NCBI RefSeq assembly: GCF_001971725.1
Contig: NZ_CP019388.1
Span: forward strand, 248,001 to 312,000
Source: Winogradskyella sp. J14-2
GTDB lineage: Bacteria > Bacteroidota > Bacteroidia > Flavobacteriales > Flavobacteriaceae
Direction of reading: 5' to 3'
Length of the DNA stretch: 64,000 bases
Shown here: positions 34,735 to 43,031 of the stretch, piece after piece
How the letters are laid out: each line of letters begins with the position of its first letter
Numbering within the stretch: position 1 is the stretch's first letter
Program-made: the position numbers and the translations under genes
Notes under the pieces: generated by a model
What the model was told of the DNA's origin: nothing
What the model saw: the letters and a program-made list of their open reading frames with translations, nothing else
The model's database searches: none

Positions 34735-35817
34735 ATGACATATAAAAATTATCCAATGGTGTCTAGAGTTGTTTTTGGACGCGGAAGTTTCAATCAATTA
34801 GATGAAATTTTGGCACCCAAAAGAAAAGGACGCAATGCGCCATTTATATTTTATGTAGATGATGTCTTTAAAGGCAATCATTGGTTAACTTCAAGAATTA
34901 CCCTCTCATATAAAGACAAGATCATTTACGTACCCACCAAAGAAGAGCCTAAAACATCACAAATAGATCAGCTAGTAGAAGATATTATCTTAGAATATAG
35001 TGAGTTGCCTTCTGGTATCATAGGCATAGGTGGCGGTATAGTAATGGATATAGCCAAAGCAGTTTCTCTGATGCTTACTAATAAAGGCCAGTCTAAAGAT
35101 TACCAAGGTTGGGACCTAATAAAAAACCCAGCCATTTATCATGTTGGTATACCAACTATTTCTGGAACGGGAGCAGAAGTATCTAGAACCACAATCTTAA
35201 CAGGACCAGAGCGCAAATTAGGAATTAACAGTGATTATACACCGTTTGACCAAGTGATTTTAGATCCTGAATTAACCAAAGATGTTCCAAGAAATCAGTG
35301 GTTTTATACAGGTATGGACTGTTTTGTACATTGTGTAGAGTCTCTCAACGGTTCTTATCTTAACGCATTTAGCCAAAGCTACGGAGAAAAGGCTTTTGAG
35401 CTCTGTGAAGAAATTTTCTTAGGCGATAGTTTATCTAAAGAAGCATCACAAGATAAATTAATGATGGCATCATGGCATGGCGGTATGAGTATTGCATATT
35501 CTCAGGTAGGTGTAGCGCACGCCATGAGTTACGGGCTAAGTTACCTTCTAGGCATTAAACATGGTATTGGTAACTGCATAGTATTTGATCATTTAAAGGA
35601 TTATTATCCTAGCGGAGTCGCCATGTTCAAAAAAATGAAAGAAAAGCATGGTATCGAGCTTCCGCAAGGTATCTGTGCAGAATTAGACAACAATCAACTA
35701 AACAAAATGATTGATGTAGCCTTAAGCTTAGAACCATTATGGGAAAATGCTATAGGTAAAAATTGGAAAGCAAAGATTACCAGAGACACACTGCTAGCAC
35801 TCTATAAAAAAATGTAA
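34735..35817 (+). CDS. iron-containing alcohol dehydrogenase, probably KdnB-like Kdo 8-oxidase
   Basis: A group III metal alcohol dehydrogenase of 360 residues. IIGIGGGIVMDIAKAVS is the NAD loop and VGIPTISGTGAEVSRTT the following motif. The metal ligands are Asp195, His199 (GMDCFVHCVE), His262 and His276 (VAHAMSYGLSYLLGIKHGIGN), in the spacing of the family. The opening YKNYPMVSRVVFGRGSFNQLDEIL and the kdsB neighbourhood suggest the KdnB branch, which oxidises C8 of Kdo before transamination by KdnA to 8-amino-Kdo. No KdnA aminotransferase is in this window, so this is a context-based proposal. A TATTTTTG element at 34709-34716 lies 18 bases upstream of the start. Confidence 0.75.
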   Translation: MTYKNYPMVSRVVFGRGSFNQLDEILAPKRKGRNAPFIFYVDDVFKGNHWLTSRITLSYKDKIIYVPTKEEPKTSQIDQLVEDIILEYSELPSGIIGIGGGIVMDIAKAVSLMLTNKGQSKDYQGWDLIKNPAIYHVGIPTISGTGAEVSRTTILTGPERKLGINSDYTPFDQVILDPELTKDVPRNQWFYTGMDCFVHCVESLNGSYLNAFSQSYGEKAFELCEEIFLGDSLSKEASQDKLMMASWHGGMSIAYSQVGVAHAMSYGLSYLLGIKHGIGNCIVFDHLKDYYPSGVAMFKKMKEKHGIELPQGICAELDNNQLNKMIDVALSLEPLWENAIGKNWKAKITRDTLLALYKKM

Positions 35818-35818
35818 A

Positions 35819-36367
35819 ATGCGCTGGTTAGCTAGGTTTATTTATTTTAAAGTTTTAGGGTGGAAAATTCTGGGCAACACTAATTTCTCAAAAGATAAAA
35901 TTAAAAAGGCGGTTATCATTGCTTTACCTCATACAAGCTGGCACGATTTTTACATTGGTATTTTATTACGAAAAATTACAGGTGTTAAAACTAATTTTGT
36001 AGCAAAAAAAGAACTATTTAAATGGCCATTTGGTTATTATTTTAGAGCAGTAGGTGGAAAAGCCTTAGACAGAACTTCTGGTCAAAATAAAGTTGAAGCT
36101 ATCGCTCAATTATTTAATAAGGAAGAAGAATTTAGGTTAACACTAGCACCAGAAGGAACGCGAAAAAAAGTTGAAAATTGGCGGACAGGATTTTACTACA
36201 TAGCAAAAGCAGCTAACGTGCCAATTATAATGTTTACCTTAGATTTTAAAAATAAGCAAAACAAAATTTCTGAACCTTTTTACCCTACAGATGATATTGA
36301 AGAAGATTTTAAATTTATGGAAGCCTTTTATCAAGGTGTTGAAGGTAAAGTGAAAGAGTATAGTTAA
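35819..36367 (+). CDS. 1-acyl-glycerol-3-phosphate acyltransferase family protein
   Basis: A PlsC-type acyltransferase of 182 residues, one base after the dehydrogenase. The catalytic HX4D motif is in ALPHTSWHDFYIG, and the acyl-acceptor motif is LAPEGTRKKVENWRTGFYYIA. VPIIMFTLDF is the block IV equivalent. It is shorter than canonical PlsC and lacks an N-terminal TM pair. It could acylate a phospholipid or a lipid A/ornithine-type precursor; the substrate is not determined. Confidence 0.87.
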   Translation: MRWLARFIYFKVLGWKILGNTNFSKDKIKKAVIIALPHTSWHDFYIGILLRKITGVKTNFVAKKELFKWPFGYYFRAVGGKALDRTSGQNKVEAIAQLFNKEEEFRLTLAPEGTRKKVENWRTGFYYIAKAANVPIIMFTLDFKNKQNKISEPFYPTDDIEEDFKFMEAFYQGVEGKVKEYS

Positions 36368-36450
36368 AATTTTGGCATAAGATTTGCAAAGTTTATTATG
36401 AAATGAAACATAAAGTAAACACTTAAGTCCCTAAAAAGAAACATTGCCTT

Positions 36451-36488
36451 AAAAAAAAGCTATCTATTTACTTAGGTAGCTTTTTTTT
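36451..36488. terminator. bidirectional terminator between convergent genes
   Basis: AAAAAAAAGCTATCT/AGGTAGCTTTTTTTT forms an 8-bp GC-containing stem flanked by A and T runs, so it works in both directions. The minus-strand stop codon of the SnoaL-like gene lies in the loop. Confidence 0.8.
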
Positions 36489-36932
36489 GTCTATATACTT
36501 GTTGAGCAAATCATTGGTTCTAGCTTGTAATTTCTTTTTAAAAAAACCCGTGTTACCTAAAAGCCAACCCTTAATTCCTATAGCCTGTTTTGCCCAAATG
36601 TAAAGACTAAAGCAGTCTGTGTGTCTTACTATTAAACCGTCTTTAAACTCAAAGGTTGCCCTAATTTTATTATGAACATTCCTGCCCGTTTTACTAAAGG
36701 TGTAAAAGGCTTCCCAGGAGGCTGAGTTATCAGTAATATTTGTAACTTCAATTCTAAAGTTTTTATCTTTTTGAGAATCGCAAAGCATATACCACATTTC
36801 AATTGCTCTTACGCCATTTAAAGTGCCAAAAGCTGGGTCTTCAAAAACAATATCCTCATGATATAATGATGTCATTGCAGAAGCATTTAACTGTTTAAAC
36901 GCATCGTAAAACTTAGTAATTGTATGTTTCAT
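36468..36932 (-). CDS. SnoaL/NTF2-like domain protein
   Basis: A single cone-shaped NTF2-like domain of 154 residues: KFYDAFKQLNASAMTSLYHEDIVFEDPAFGTLNGVRAIEMWYMLC is the classical opening (helix, then the HExVFEDP strand, then GxxAI). ASWEAFYTFSKTGRNVHNKIRATFEFKDGLIVRHTDCFSLYIW supplies the sheet. Such domains bind small hydrophobic ligands or act as isomerases, and no particular substrate is indicated. It appears monocistronic. Confidence 0.85.
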   Translation of the reverse strand: MKHTITKFYDAFKQLNASAMTSLYHEDIVFEDPAFGTLNGVRAIEMWYMLCDSQKDKNFRIEVTNITDNSASWEAFYTFSKTGRNVHNKIRATFEFKDGLIVRHTDCFSLYIWAKQAIGIKGWLLGNTGFFKKKLQARTNDLLNKYIDKKKLPK

Positions 36933-37192
36933 GATCTTTAATTTAAATTTAAATAAATAATTTAAATATTTATAAAACCATCTTTATCATAATTACGTAA
37001 GTATGTCAGAACAAGGGTGAGATAAATCTTTGGGCTTAAATTCCAACATATACTTTTTACTTTGGCGTTGAATTTAGCTTAGGGATTAGAAAAGATTAAG
37101 ATAGGTGACGCTTAGCCTTTTTTATCTACCTTATTCGATTCTTTTAACCATTAATAATTTTTTTTGAGTTTTAAAAATTGTTATGAAAGAGA
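36933..37192. other. intergenic region upstream of the SnoaL-like gene
   Basis: About 260 bases, AT-rich, without a gene, tRNA or consensus promoter that I can support. It carries the leader of the minus-strand SnoaL-like gene and the spacer to the sbtA terminator. Confidence 0.4.
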
Positions 37193-37222
37193 GAAAAGGC
37201 TTCCGACATTGGAAGCCTTTTT
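37193..37222 (-). terminator. terminator of the sbtA operon
   Basis: AAAAGGCTTCC/GGAAGCCTTTT is a perfect 11-bp stem with loop GACATT, 4 bases after the sbtA stop. The minus-strand side continues with a short T run. Confidence 0.85.
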
Positions 37223-37226
37223 GAGT

Positions 37227-38198
37227 TTAAAAAATAGAGCACATTTGAATAATACAAAGGTACAAAGGCATACCTAATGTAATATTAAATGGAAATGTAA
37301 TTGCCAATGCCATAGGCAAATACAAACTTGGATTAGCTTTTGGTACTGCAATACGCATTGCCGCAGGTACTGCTATGTAAGAAGCACTAGCCGCTAGTAT
37401 AGCAAATAATAACCGGTTTCCTTCGCTTTGTGTAAATATAGAACTTACAACTGCCACTAAACTTCCGTTTATAATCGGAATAATGATAGCAAATACAAGA
37501 GCGAACCACCCTTTTTTAAGAAAAGAAGATAATTTTTTACCACTAGTAATACCCATGTCTAATAGAAACACAGCTAAAAACCCCTTAAAAATATCTGTTG
37601 TAAATGGTTTTATGCCTTCTGCCTGTTGTTCGCTAGCCAAAAAACCAACAACTAAACTTCCTAGAATTAAAAGAACGCTGCCATTGGTTAAGGCATGTTT
37701 TGCAACTTTTCCCATTGACATTTTTATGGCATTTTCTTTGTCGTATATAGAAATGAGCAGCAGACCTATAATTATCGAGGGTGCTTCCATTAAAGCCATT
37801 ACTGCTACCATATGACCACCAAATGATATCTGCTCGATCTCTAAAAATGATATTGCTGTAACAAATGTTACAGCACTTACAGACCCATAAGAAGCTGCTA
37901 TAGCACCAGCATTGGCTACACTAAACTTTCGCCTTAAGATAAAGTATGTGTAAATAGGTACTGCAATAGCTAATAATATGCCAAATAAAAGCGACCAAAT
38001 TATTTCTAAATTTAGGTCGCTGTGAGAGAGTTCTTGTCCACCTTTAAAACCAATTGATAAAAGCAGATAGAGCGAAATAAATTTTGAGGAATTAGGAGGT
38101 ATTTCTAAATCACTTTTTAACTGTACTGCAATAATGCCTAAAAAGAAAAACAGTAATGCAGGATTTGTTAAATTATCGAATAATAAATGCAGATCCAT
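37227..38198 (-). CDS. sbtA: SbtA-type sodium-dependent bicarbonate transporter
   Basis: An inner-membrane permease of the SBT family, 323 residues, with about ten hydrophobic segments. Family motifs are SIGFKGGQEL near residue 50, AGAIAASYGSVSAVTFVTA (about 97-115) and MALMEAPSIIIG in the first half, and LDMGITSG and YIAVPAAMRIAVPKANPS in the second, an inverted two-half arrangement. Cyanobacterial SbtA imports HCO3- with Na+. In a heterotroph it may feed anaplerotic CO2 fixation. It is followed by no PII-like SbtB, but is preceded by two small genes and a divergent LysR gene. Confidence 0.9.
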   Translation of the reverse strand: MDLHLLFDNLTNPALLFFFLGIIAVQLKSDLEIPPNSSKFISLYLLLSIGFKGGQELSHSDLNLEIIWSLLFGILLAIAVPIYTYFILRRKFSVANAGAIAASYGSVSAVTFVTAISFLEIEQISFGGHMVAVMALMEAPSIIIGLLLISIYDKENAIKMSMGKVAKHALTNGSVLLILGSLVVGFLASEQQAEGIKPFTTDIFKGFLAVFLLDMGITSGKKLSSFLKKGWFALVFAIIIPIINGSLVAVVSSIFTQSEGNRLLFAILAASASYIAVPAAMRIAVPKANPSLYLPMALAITFPFNITLGMPLYLCIIQMCSIF

Positions 38199-38240
38199 TG
38201 TAAAATAGTCTCAGAAAGGATATGATATTTTAGGTTGATG

Positions 38241-38552
38241 TTATTTTACAAACGATATATTAAGTGTACCATTAATAACCACATTATAGCCTTCCTTTCT
38301 AGCAATTGAAATGTAATCCTTAGCTATTTGTTTTTCTTTTAAAAGTTCGTCAATTCTACTACATTCATATTTTGTATCTGCCTGTTCCTGTCCTATGCAG
38401 AGACTTAACTTTTGTAGTCTATGAAAGTTTATCTTTTCTTCAATTAGCACATTAATTAAAAAATCGGCTTCAGATGGTCTAAATAAACCTTCTACTAGAT
38501 TAACCTCTTGGGTTGCTTTTTCTATTTTGTTTTTTGTTTTTGTGTCAGACAT
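38241..38552 (-). CDS. small soluble protein of the sbtA operon
   Basis: A 103-residue protein, 42 bases upstream of sbtA and 11 bases downstream of the 75-residue membrane protein. It is helical and charged in the N-terminal two thirds (EATQEVNLVEGLFRPSEADFLINVLIEEKINFHRLQKLS) and ends with a strand NVVINGTLNISFVK. It has no recognisable domain and is not the ferredoxin-like SbtB. The position suggests a regulator or accessory of the transporter. Confidence 0.78.
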   Translation of the reverse strand: MSDTKTKNKIEKATQEVNLVEGLFRPSEADFLINVLIEEKINFHRLQKLSLCIGQEQADTKYECSRIDELLKEKQIAKDYISIARKEGYNVVINGTLNISFVK

Positions 38553-38563
38553 ATTGTTTTTCG

Positions 38564-38791
38564 TTAATTATTTAATTTAGTTTCTGTAAGTCTTATTATG
38601 CATATGCACGATATAATAAAGGCACATACAGCAAGGTATTCTATAAAAATATTGTCATTAATATATGATAGGGTAATGAGACCAGATAAAATCAACAACG
38701 TAATTGCTACTTGAATTTTAGTGCGCTGCGCTGCTTTTTTTTCATCTAACTCAACATCTTTAAAGTTTGAATTTGGTTCAATTCTATCCAT
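38564..38791 (-). CDS. small two-TM membrane protein, first gene of the sbtA operon
   Basis: A 75-residue protein with a charged N-terminus of about 25 residues and two membrane helices, about 27-44 (IQVAITLLILSGLITLSY) and 49-68 (IFIEYLAVCAFIISCICIIR). No family is recognised. It is divergent from the LysR gene. Confidence 0.72.
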   Translation of the reverse strand: MDRIEPNSNFKDVELDEKKAAQRTKIQVAITLLILSGLITLSYINDNIFIEYLAVCAFIISCICIIRLTETKLNN

Positions 38792-38844
38792 TATCTACTG
38801 ATTTTAAATTCTAGGCAAAATTGAAACATTTTTTTTATTTATTT

Positions 38845-38872
38845 TTATATATATTTTTAATCATATATATAA
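38845..38872. promoter_or_regulatory. AT-only inverted repeat, possible LysR operator
   Basis: TTATATATAT and ATATATATAA are perfect 10-base arms separated by 8 bases, 9 bases before the LysR ATG and 53 bases before the divergent membrane-protein gene. LysR regulators usually bind such dyads in the shared promoter, but this one is pure A/T and could be chance. Confidence 0.3.
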
Positions 38873-38881
38873 TTATTATTT

Positions 38882-39805
38882 ATGAATTATACGTTACATC
38901 AATTACAGATCTTTCTAAAAATTACTCAGCTAAAGAGTATTACAAAAGCTTCCGAAGCTTTATTTTTGAGTCAACCTGCTGTTTCAATTCAGTTAAAAAA
39001 ATTTCAAGATCAGTTTTCTATACCGCTTACAGAGGTAGTTGGGAGGCAACTTTATGTTACTGATTTTGGATGGGAAATTGCAGAAGCTGCCGAAAAAATC
39101 CTTAACGAGGTAGATGCAATTAATTACAAGACAATGTCATTTAAAGGCCAGGTTGCAGGTAGGTTGAAAATTTCGGTTGTATCTACCGGAAAGTATGTTA
39201 TGCCGTATTTTTTATCTGACTTTACAAATAAAAATAAGGGTGTAGATCTTATCATGGATGTTACCAATAAACAAAGTGTTGTTAAAAGTCTTGAGAATAA
39301 CGAAGTTGATTTTTCCTTAGTTTCCGTAATACCAGACCAGCTGAGTTTAAATAGGGTAGAACTCATGGAAAACAAACTATATCTTGTAGGAGGCACCAAG
39401 GATAAATTTAACCGTAAGGTATCTACAAAGAAAATTTTTGAAACCTACCCAATGTTATACAGAGAGGATGGCTCTGCTACACGTAATGCCATGGAGTCTT
39501 TTATAGCCAGTCATAATATTAGTACGCCCAAACGAATGGAGCTTACATCAAATGAAGCACTTAAGCAAGCAGTAATAGCAGGTTTAGGATATTCCATAAT
39601 GCCTATGATAGGTATAAAGAACGAATTAAAAAATGGTGATTTAAAAATTATTCCTTTTAAAGGACTACCTATTACAACCAACTGGAACTTAGTCTGGCAG
39701 AAATCTAAAAACCTCTCGCCTGTGGCCAAAGCATATTTGGAGTTTTTAAACAAAGAAAAGGAAAGAATTATAAGAGAGAACTTTGATTGGTATGAGGCTT
39801 ACTAA
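38882..39805 (+). CDS. LysR-family transcriptional regulator (CbbR/CmpR-like)
   Basis: The N-terminal winged helix is standard: LHQLQIFLKITQLKSITKASEALFLSQPAVSIQLKKFQ at residues 5-42, with the recognition helix around SQPAVSIQLKK. A periplasmic-binding-like effector domain fills 90-300 (RLKISVVSTGKYVMPYFLSDF). The opening resembles the CbbR/CmpR group that controls carbon-uptake genes, and the gene is divergent from the SbtA operon with a 90-base gap. Control of sbtA is therefore the natural reading. It overlaps the acyltransferase gene by 4 bases convergently. Confidence 0.9.
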   Translation: MNYTLHQLQIFLKITQLKSITKASEALFLSQPAVSIQLKKFQDQFSIPLTEVVGRQLYVTDFGWEIAEAAEKILNEVDAINYKTMSFKGQVAGRLKISVVSTGKYVMPYFLSDFTNKNKGVDLIMDVTNKQSVVKSLENNEVDFSLVSVIPDQLSLNRVELMENKLYLVGGTKDKFNRKVSTKKIFETYPMLYREDGSATRNAMESFIASHNISTPKRMELTSNEALKQAVIAGLGYSIMPMIGIKNELKNGDLKIIPFKGLPITTNWNLVWQKSKNLSPVAKAYLEFLNKEKERIIRENFDWYEAY

Positions 39806-40896
39806 ATCCGTTTTAGTTTTTTTATTAAACGACGTACGTTGTTATATAAAAAAGCGTTTGTTTTTACATAGTAAAACGAAATAAAACACACTAATGTTAA
39901 AAATAAAACTGCACCAATAATGGCTTGCCAAGGCAATAAGGTTTTTCCTAGGATTTGATGTAATCCTACACCTGTAAAGCTTCCATAAATAATTATAAAG
40001 TGAATAACATATATGGATAGGGTTTTTTGTCCTATTTTAAGTAATAACGGTTGTTTTATATATTGCTCTATTGCATAGAAAACAGCAAACAGTATCAGTA
40101 CGTTACCCAATCTGGTAAACAAATAATTATAATAAGCCACGTCCTTTAAAAGCTCTATATCTGTAATAAAATATAATTGCATTAAAAGCCAACTAGACTT
40201 AAAAATAAAAAACAGTCCGCAAAATATAAAACCTAATATAATACCAACTTTAAATTTTGGCCGTTCTAGGTACCTGTAGAAGATAGTGGCTATAAAAGCA
40301 CCAAAGGCAACATATCCAAACCATGGAATAATATTAAAAACAGAGCCATAGTCTTTTGTTAGCCAATTAGCAAAAACTCTTGGTACATTTGGTAAATCTA
40401 AGAATCTATAAAGCGGTTCTGTAAGAAAAAGAGTAAAACCAAAAAAACACATTAGTGCTGAAAACAAAAGTGTTTTTTTTAAGGTAAATTTATAAATTCC
40501 AACCACTAAAATGAGTGATAACCCTATACATTGTAATACATCTATAAGTAAGAAGTAAGGTGAATTAAAATTACCATATAGCCATTGAAAAATTGGTGCA
40601 CGCAAAAGGTAGCCTATACCTATTAATAAAAGACCTCTGTATAATCCTTTTTTTATTCTAAACGCTACGTTACCGCTGCGTTTTGCTTTTATTAGTAGGT
40701 AGGAGAATATTAATCCAGAAATTGTAAAAAAGGTTGGTGCAGTAATACCTCTAAAATATTTCCACACAATAAAAACTGTATTATTGTCATCTCTGTAAGA
40801 CACATCTAAGAGTGTGTCAATAAAATGACCCTGTAACATCATTAAGATAGCAAAAGCTCTTACAGCATCAATAAAATAAAGACGTTGTTTGCTCAA
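39802..40896 (-). CDS. HGSNAT/DUF1624-type membrane acyltransferase-like protein
   Basis: A 364-residue inner-membrane protein with about ten hydrophobic helices. YFIDAVRAFAILMMLQGHFIDTLL at the N-terminus with the conserved Asp and His is the hallmark of the heparan-alpha-glucosaminide acetyltransferase catalytic family, and GITAPTFFTISGLIFSYLL follows. The C-terminal IGQKTLSIYVIHFIIIYGS is also typical. It probably transfers an acetyl group from cytoplasmic acetyl-CoA to an external sugar; the acceptor is unknown. Confidence 0.82.
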   Translation of the reverse strand: MSKQRLYFIDAVRAFAILMMLQGHFIDTLLDVSYRDDNNTVFIVWKYFRGITAPTFFTISGLIFSYLLIKAKRSGNVAFRIKKGLYRGLLLIGIGYLLRAPIFQWLYGNFNSPYFLLIDVLQCIGLSLILVVGIYKFTLKKTLLFSALMCFFGFTLFLTEPLYRFLDLPNVPRVFANWLTKDYGSVFNIIPWFGYVAFGAFIATIFYRYLERPKFKVGIILGFIFCGLFFIFKSSWLLMQLYFITDIELLKDVAYYNYLFTRLGNVLILFAVFYAIEQYIKQPLLLKIGQKTLSIYVIHFIIIYGSFTGVGLHQILGKTLLPWQAIIGAVLFLTLVCFISFYYVKTNAFLYNNVRRLIKKLKRI

Positions 40897-40971
40897 TTTG
40901 AAATGAGTTGAATAACAAAGATAGAGTTTACGTATTTAATTGTCCTTAAAAAATTAAGTTTCTAGTGCAGA

Positions 40972-41000
40972 GCACAAAAAAGAGAGCATAAACTCTCTTT
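40972..41000 (-). terminator. terminator of yebC
   Basis: AAAGAGAG/CTCTCTTT with loop CATAAA lies 28 bases after the yebC stop and is followed on the minus strand by a T run. Confidence 0.8.
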
Positions 41001-41027
41001 AACTTTTTGAAATATTTAGATAAGCTC

Positions 41028-41774
41028 TTAGCCTTCTATTTCTTCCATTGTATGATACACATTTTGAACGTCATCATCTTCCTCTAGCTTTTCGAGAAGT
41101 TTTTCTACGTCTTCAGCCTGCTCTGGTGTAAGTTTTTTTGTAACCTGTGGAATACGCTCAAAACCAGACGAAACAATTTCAATATTATTATCTTCTAAGT
41201 AAGATTGTATACTACCAAAACTTTCAAAAGGCGCATATATTATAACGCTAGTTACCTCATTTCCGTCTGCATCTGTGTCGGTATCTTCAAAGATTTCTTC
41301 TACACCAAAATCTATAAGTTCGAGCTCTAGTGCTTCTAAATCTAAATCATCACCTTTTATTTTAAAATTACAGGTATGATCAAACATAAAAACTACAGAA
41401 CCAGATGTGCCCAAGCTACCGTCACATTTGTTAAAATAGCTACGAACATTCGCAACTGTACGCGTATTATTATCTGTTGCTGTTTCTATGAGAACTGCAA
41501 TGCCGTGTTGCGCGTAACCTTCGAAAATTACTTCTTTATAGTCTCCCTGGTTTTTATCTGAGGCACGCTTTATGGCGCGTTCTATATTATCTTTTGGCAT
41601 ATTTACAGATTTTGCATTCTGTATTACTGCCCTTAGACGGGAGTTGCTGTCTGGATCTGGTCCACCTTCTTTTACAGCCATTACAATGTCTTTGCCAATA
41701 CGAGTAAAAGCTTTACTCATGGCAGACCACCGTTTCATTTTTCTTGCTTTTCTAAATTCAAAAGCTCTTCCCAT
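41028..41774 (-). CDS. yebC: YebC/PmpR family protein
   Basis: A full-length YebC/TACO1-type protein of 248 residues. The N-terminus MGRAFEFRKARKMKRWSAMSKAFTRIGKDI, the motif NSRLRAVIQNAKSVNMPKDNIERAI and the acidic domain with IFEGYAQHGIAVLIETATDNNTRT are diagnostic. GTSGSVVFMFDH and the DVQNVYHTME end match. YebC proteins bind DNA or act at ribosomes stalled on difficult peptides. It is the last gene before a terminator. Confidence 0.94.
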   Translation of the reverse strand: MGRAFEFRKARKMKRWSAMSKAFTRIGKDIVMAVKEGGPDPDSNSRLRAVIQNAKSVNMPKDNIERAIKRASDKNQGDYKEVIFEGYAQHGIAVLIETATDNNTRTVANVRSYFNKCDGSLGTSGSVVFMFDHTCNFKIKGDDLDLEALELELIDFGVEEIFEDTDTDADGNEVTSVIIYAPFESFGSIQSYLEDNNIEIVSSGFERIPQVTKKLTPEQAEDVEKLLEKLEEDDDVQNVYHTMEEIEG

Positions 41775-41829
41775 AGTGATTAAAATTTATTCGCGTAAAA
41801 GTAATTAATTAAGTTAAATATTTTAAAGT

Positions 41830-42117
41830 CTAATCTTCTGCTTCTACAATAGCTTCTATAGCTTCAGCTAGGTCAAAATCTTTTTGCGTTACACCACCTG
41901 CATCATGCGTAGATAACGATATTTTTAAAACGTTGTATACGTTACTCCAATTGGGATGATGATTTAATGCTTCACACTCAAAAGCAATTCTGCTCATAGC
42001 GCTAAAACAATCTTTAAAGTTGTTAAATTCTAGTTCTGCATGAATAGCATTATCATAATATTCCCATTCAGGAAAGTGAAGCAATTTTTTTTCAATTGTA
42101 GAATCATCTAATTTCAT
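41830..42117 (-). CDS. phhB: 4a-hydroxytetrahydrobiopterin dehydratase
   Basis: A pterin-4a-carbinolamine dehydratase of 95 residues. It carries the signature EALNHHPNWSNVYNVLKI followed by the STHDAGGVTQKDFDLA block, with the two catalytic His and the Asp. It regenerates the pterin cofactor of aromatic amino-acid hydroxylases; no hydroxylase is nearby. Confidence 0.93.
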   Translation of the reverse strand: MKLDDSTIEKKLLHFPEWEYYDNAIHAELEFNNFKDCFSAMSRIAFECEALNHHPNWSNVYNVLKISLSTHDAGGVTQKDFDLAEAIEAIVEAED

Positions 42118-42170
42118 ATGTTATGTTTTTTATTAACCGAATTTAATAAAATACCATGTGGTAGTCAAGA

Positions 42171-43001
42171 TTATTTTATAAGTTCTTCTAAAACCTTATC
42201 ACTGGTAATTTGAAGATGCTTAGGTAATTTATTAAACTTTGGTAAAACGGCAAGGTAACGGTCGTCGTTAGTGGTGTAAACATGCTTTAGTGATACTTTT
42301 TGGGGACTAATTGCTTCTAAAATCTGTTTTACAAATTCATCATGATGCACCAAATCTGTACTTCCTAAATGAAATATCCCATATTTGTTTCTATTAATAA
42401 TGTAATGGATTTGCTGTGTTACTTTTTTATCTAGTGTAACATTCATAATGAGATTGGGAAAGATTTCAACCGATTCGTTTTCTGCAATACATAGTTTCAT
42501 TTCTTGTATTCTGGGACATTGTTGACCAAAAACCATTGGTAACCTTAATATAGCTACTTGTTTTTTTGGCAGACGTAGCAACATATTCTCAATTTTTATT
42601 TTAAAATGCCCATAAATGCTATGACTTAACGTTTTATCTAGCTCGTAACTTGGGTATTTGCTGTATGCATCAAAAACATTGGCAGATGACAAAAAGATAA
42701 TTTTTGTGCCATACTCTAGTGCATACTCAGCGATGTGTTGATGTGCAATGGTCTGTGCGGTAAAATCTCCTCTAATTACAGAAATTACAATTGTGGGTTT
42801 TGTAGCATTTAAAATTTCGTAAACATCGTCTTCTTCAACATTATATTGAAAAAAATGTTTATTACTTTCAAACATTTTTTTGGGAGTTCTATAGGTGCCA
42901 TAGGTTTTAAAATAAGGGCCCAATTCCTTATAAAGGGCATTACCTATGTAGCCACTAGCCCCAAGAATAAGGATTCTGTGTTTGCTTAAATGCTTCTTCA
43001 T
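42171..43001 (-). CDS. NAD-dependent epimerase/dehydratase (RfbD-like)
   Basis: A short-chain extended dehydrogenase of 276 residues. LILGASGYIGNALYKEL is the nucleotide loop, IIFLSSANVFDAYSKYPSYELDKTLSHSIYGHFKIK holds the Ser and the Tyr-x-x-x-Lys pair (YGHFK), and VAILRLPMVFG follows. The family reduces or epimerises NDP-sugars. The substrate is unknown. It lies 30 bases from gcvT on the same strand, which is probably incidental. Confidence 0.85.
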   Translation of the reverse strand: MKKHLSKHRILILGASGYIGNALYKELGPYFKTYGTYRTPKKMFESNKHFFQYNVEEDDVYEILNATKPTIVISVIRGDFTAQTIAHQHIAEYALEYGTKIIFLSSANVFDAYSKYPSYELDKTLSHSIYGHFKIKIENMLLRLPKKQVAILRLPMVFGQQCPRIQEMKLCIAENESVEIFPNLIMNVTLDKKVTQQIHYIINRNKYGIFHLGSTDLVHHDEFVKQILEAISPQKVSLKHVYTTNDDRYLAVLPKFNKLPKHLQITSDKVLEELIK

Positions 43002-43031
43002 TAATTCCTACTACCTAATTCTCAAAACGTT

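Noticed and set aside
38821-39063. 80-codon frame over the LysR gene start
   Set aside because: Out-of-frame shadow of the LysR gene with a poly-Phe/Tyr/Ile start from the AT-rich promoter region.
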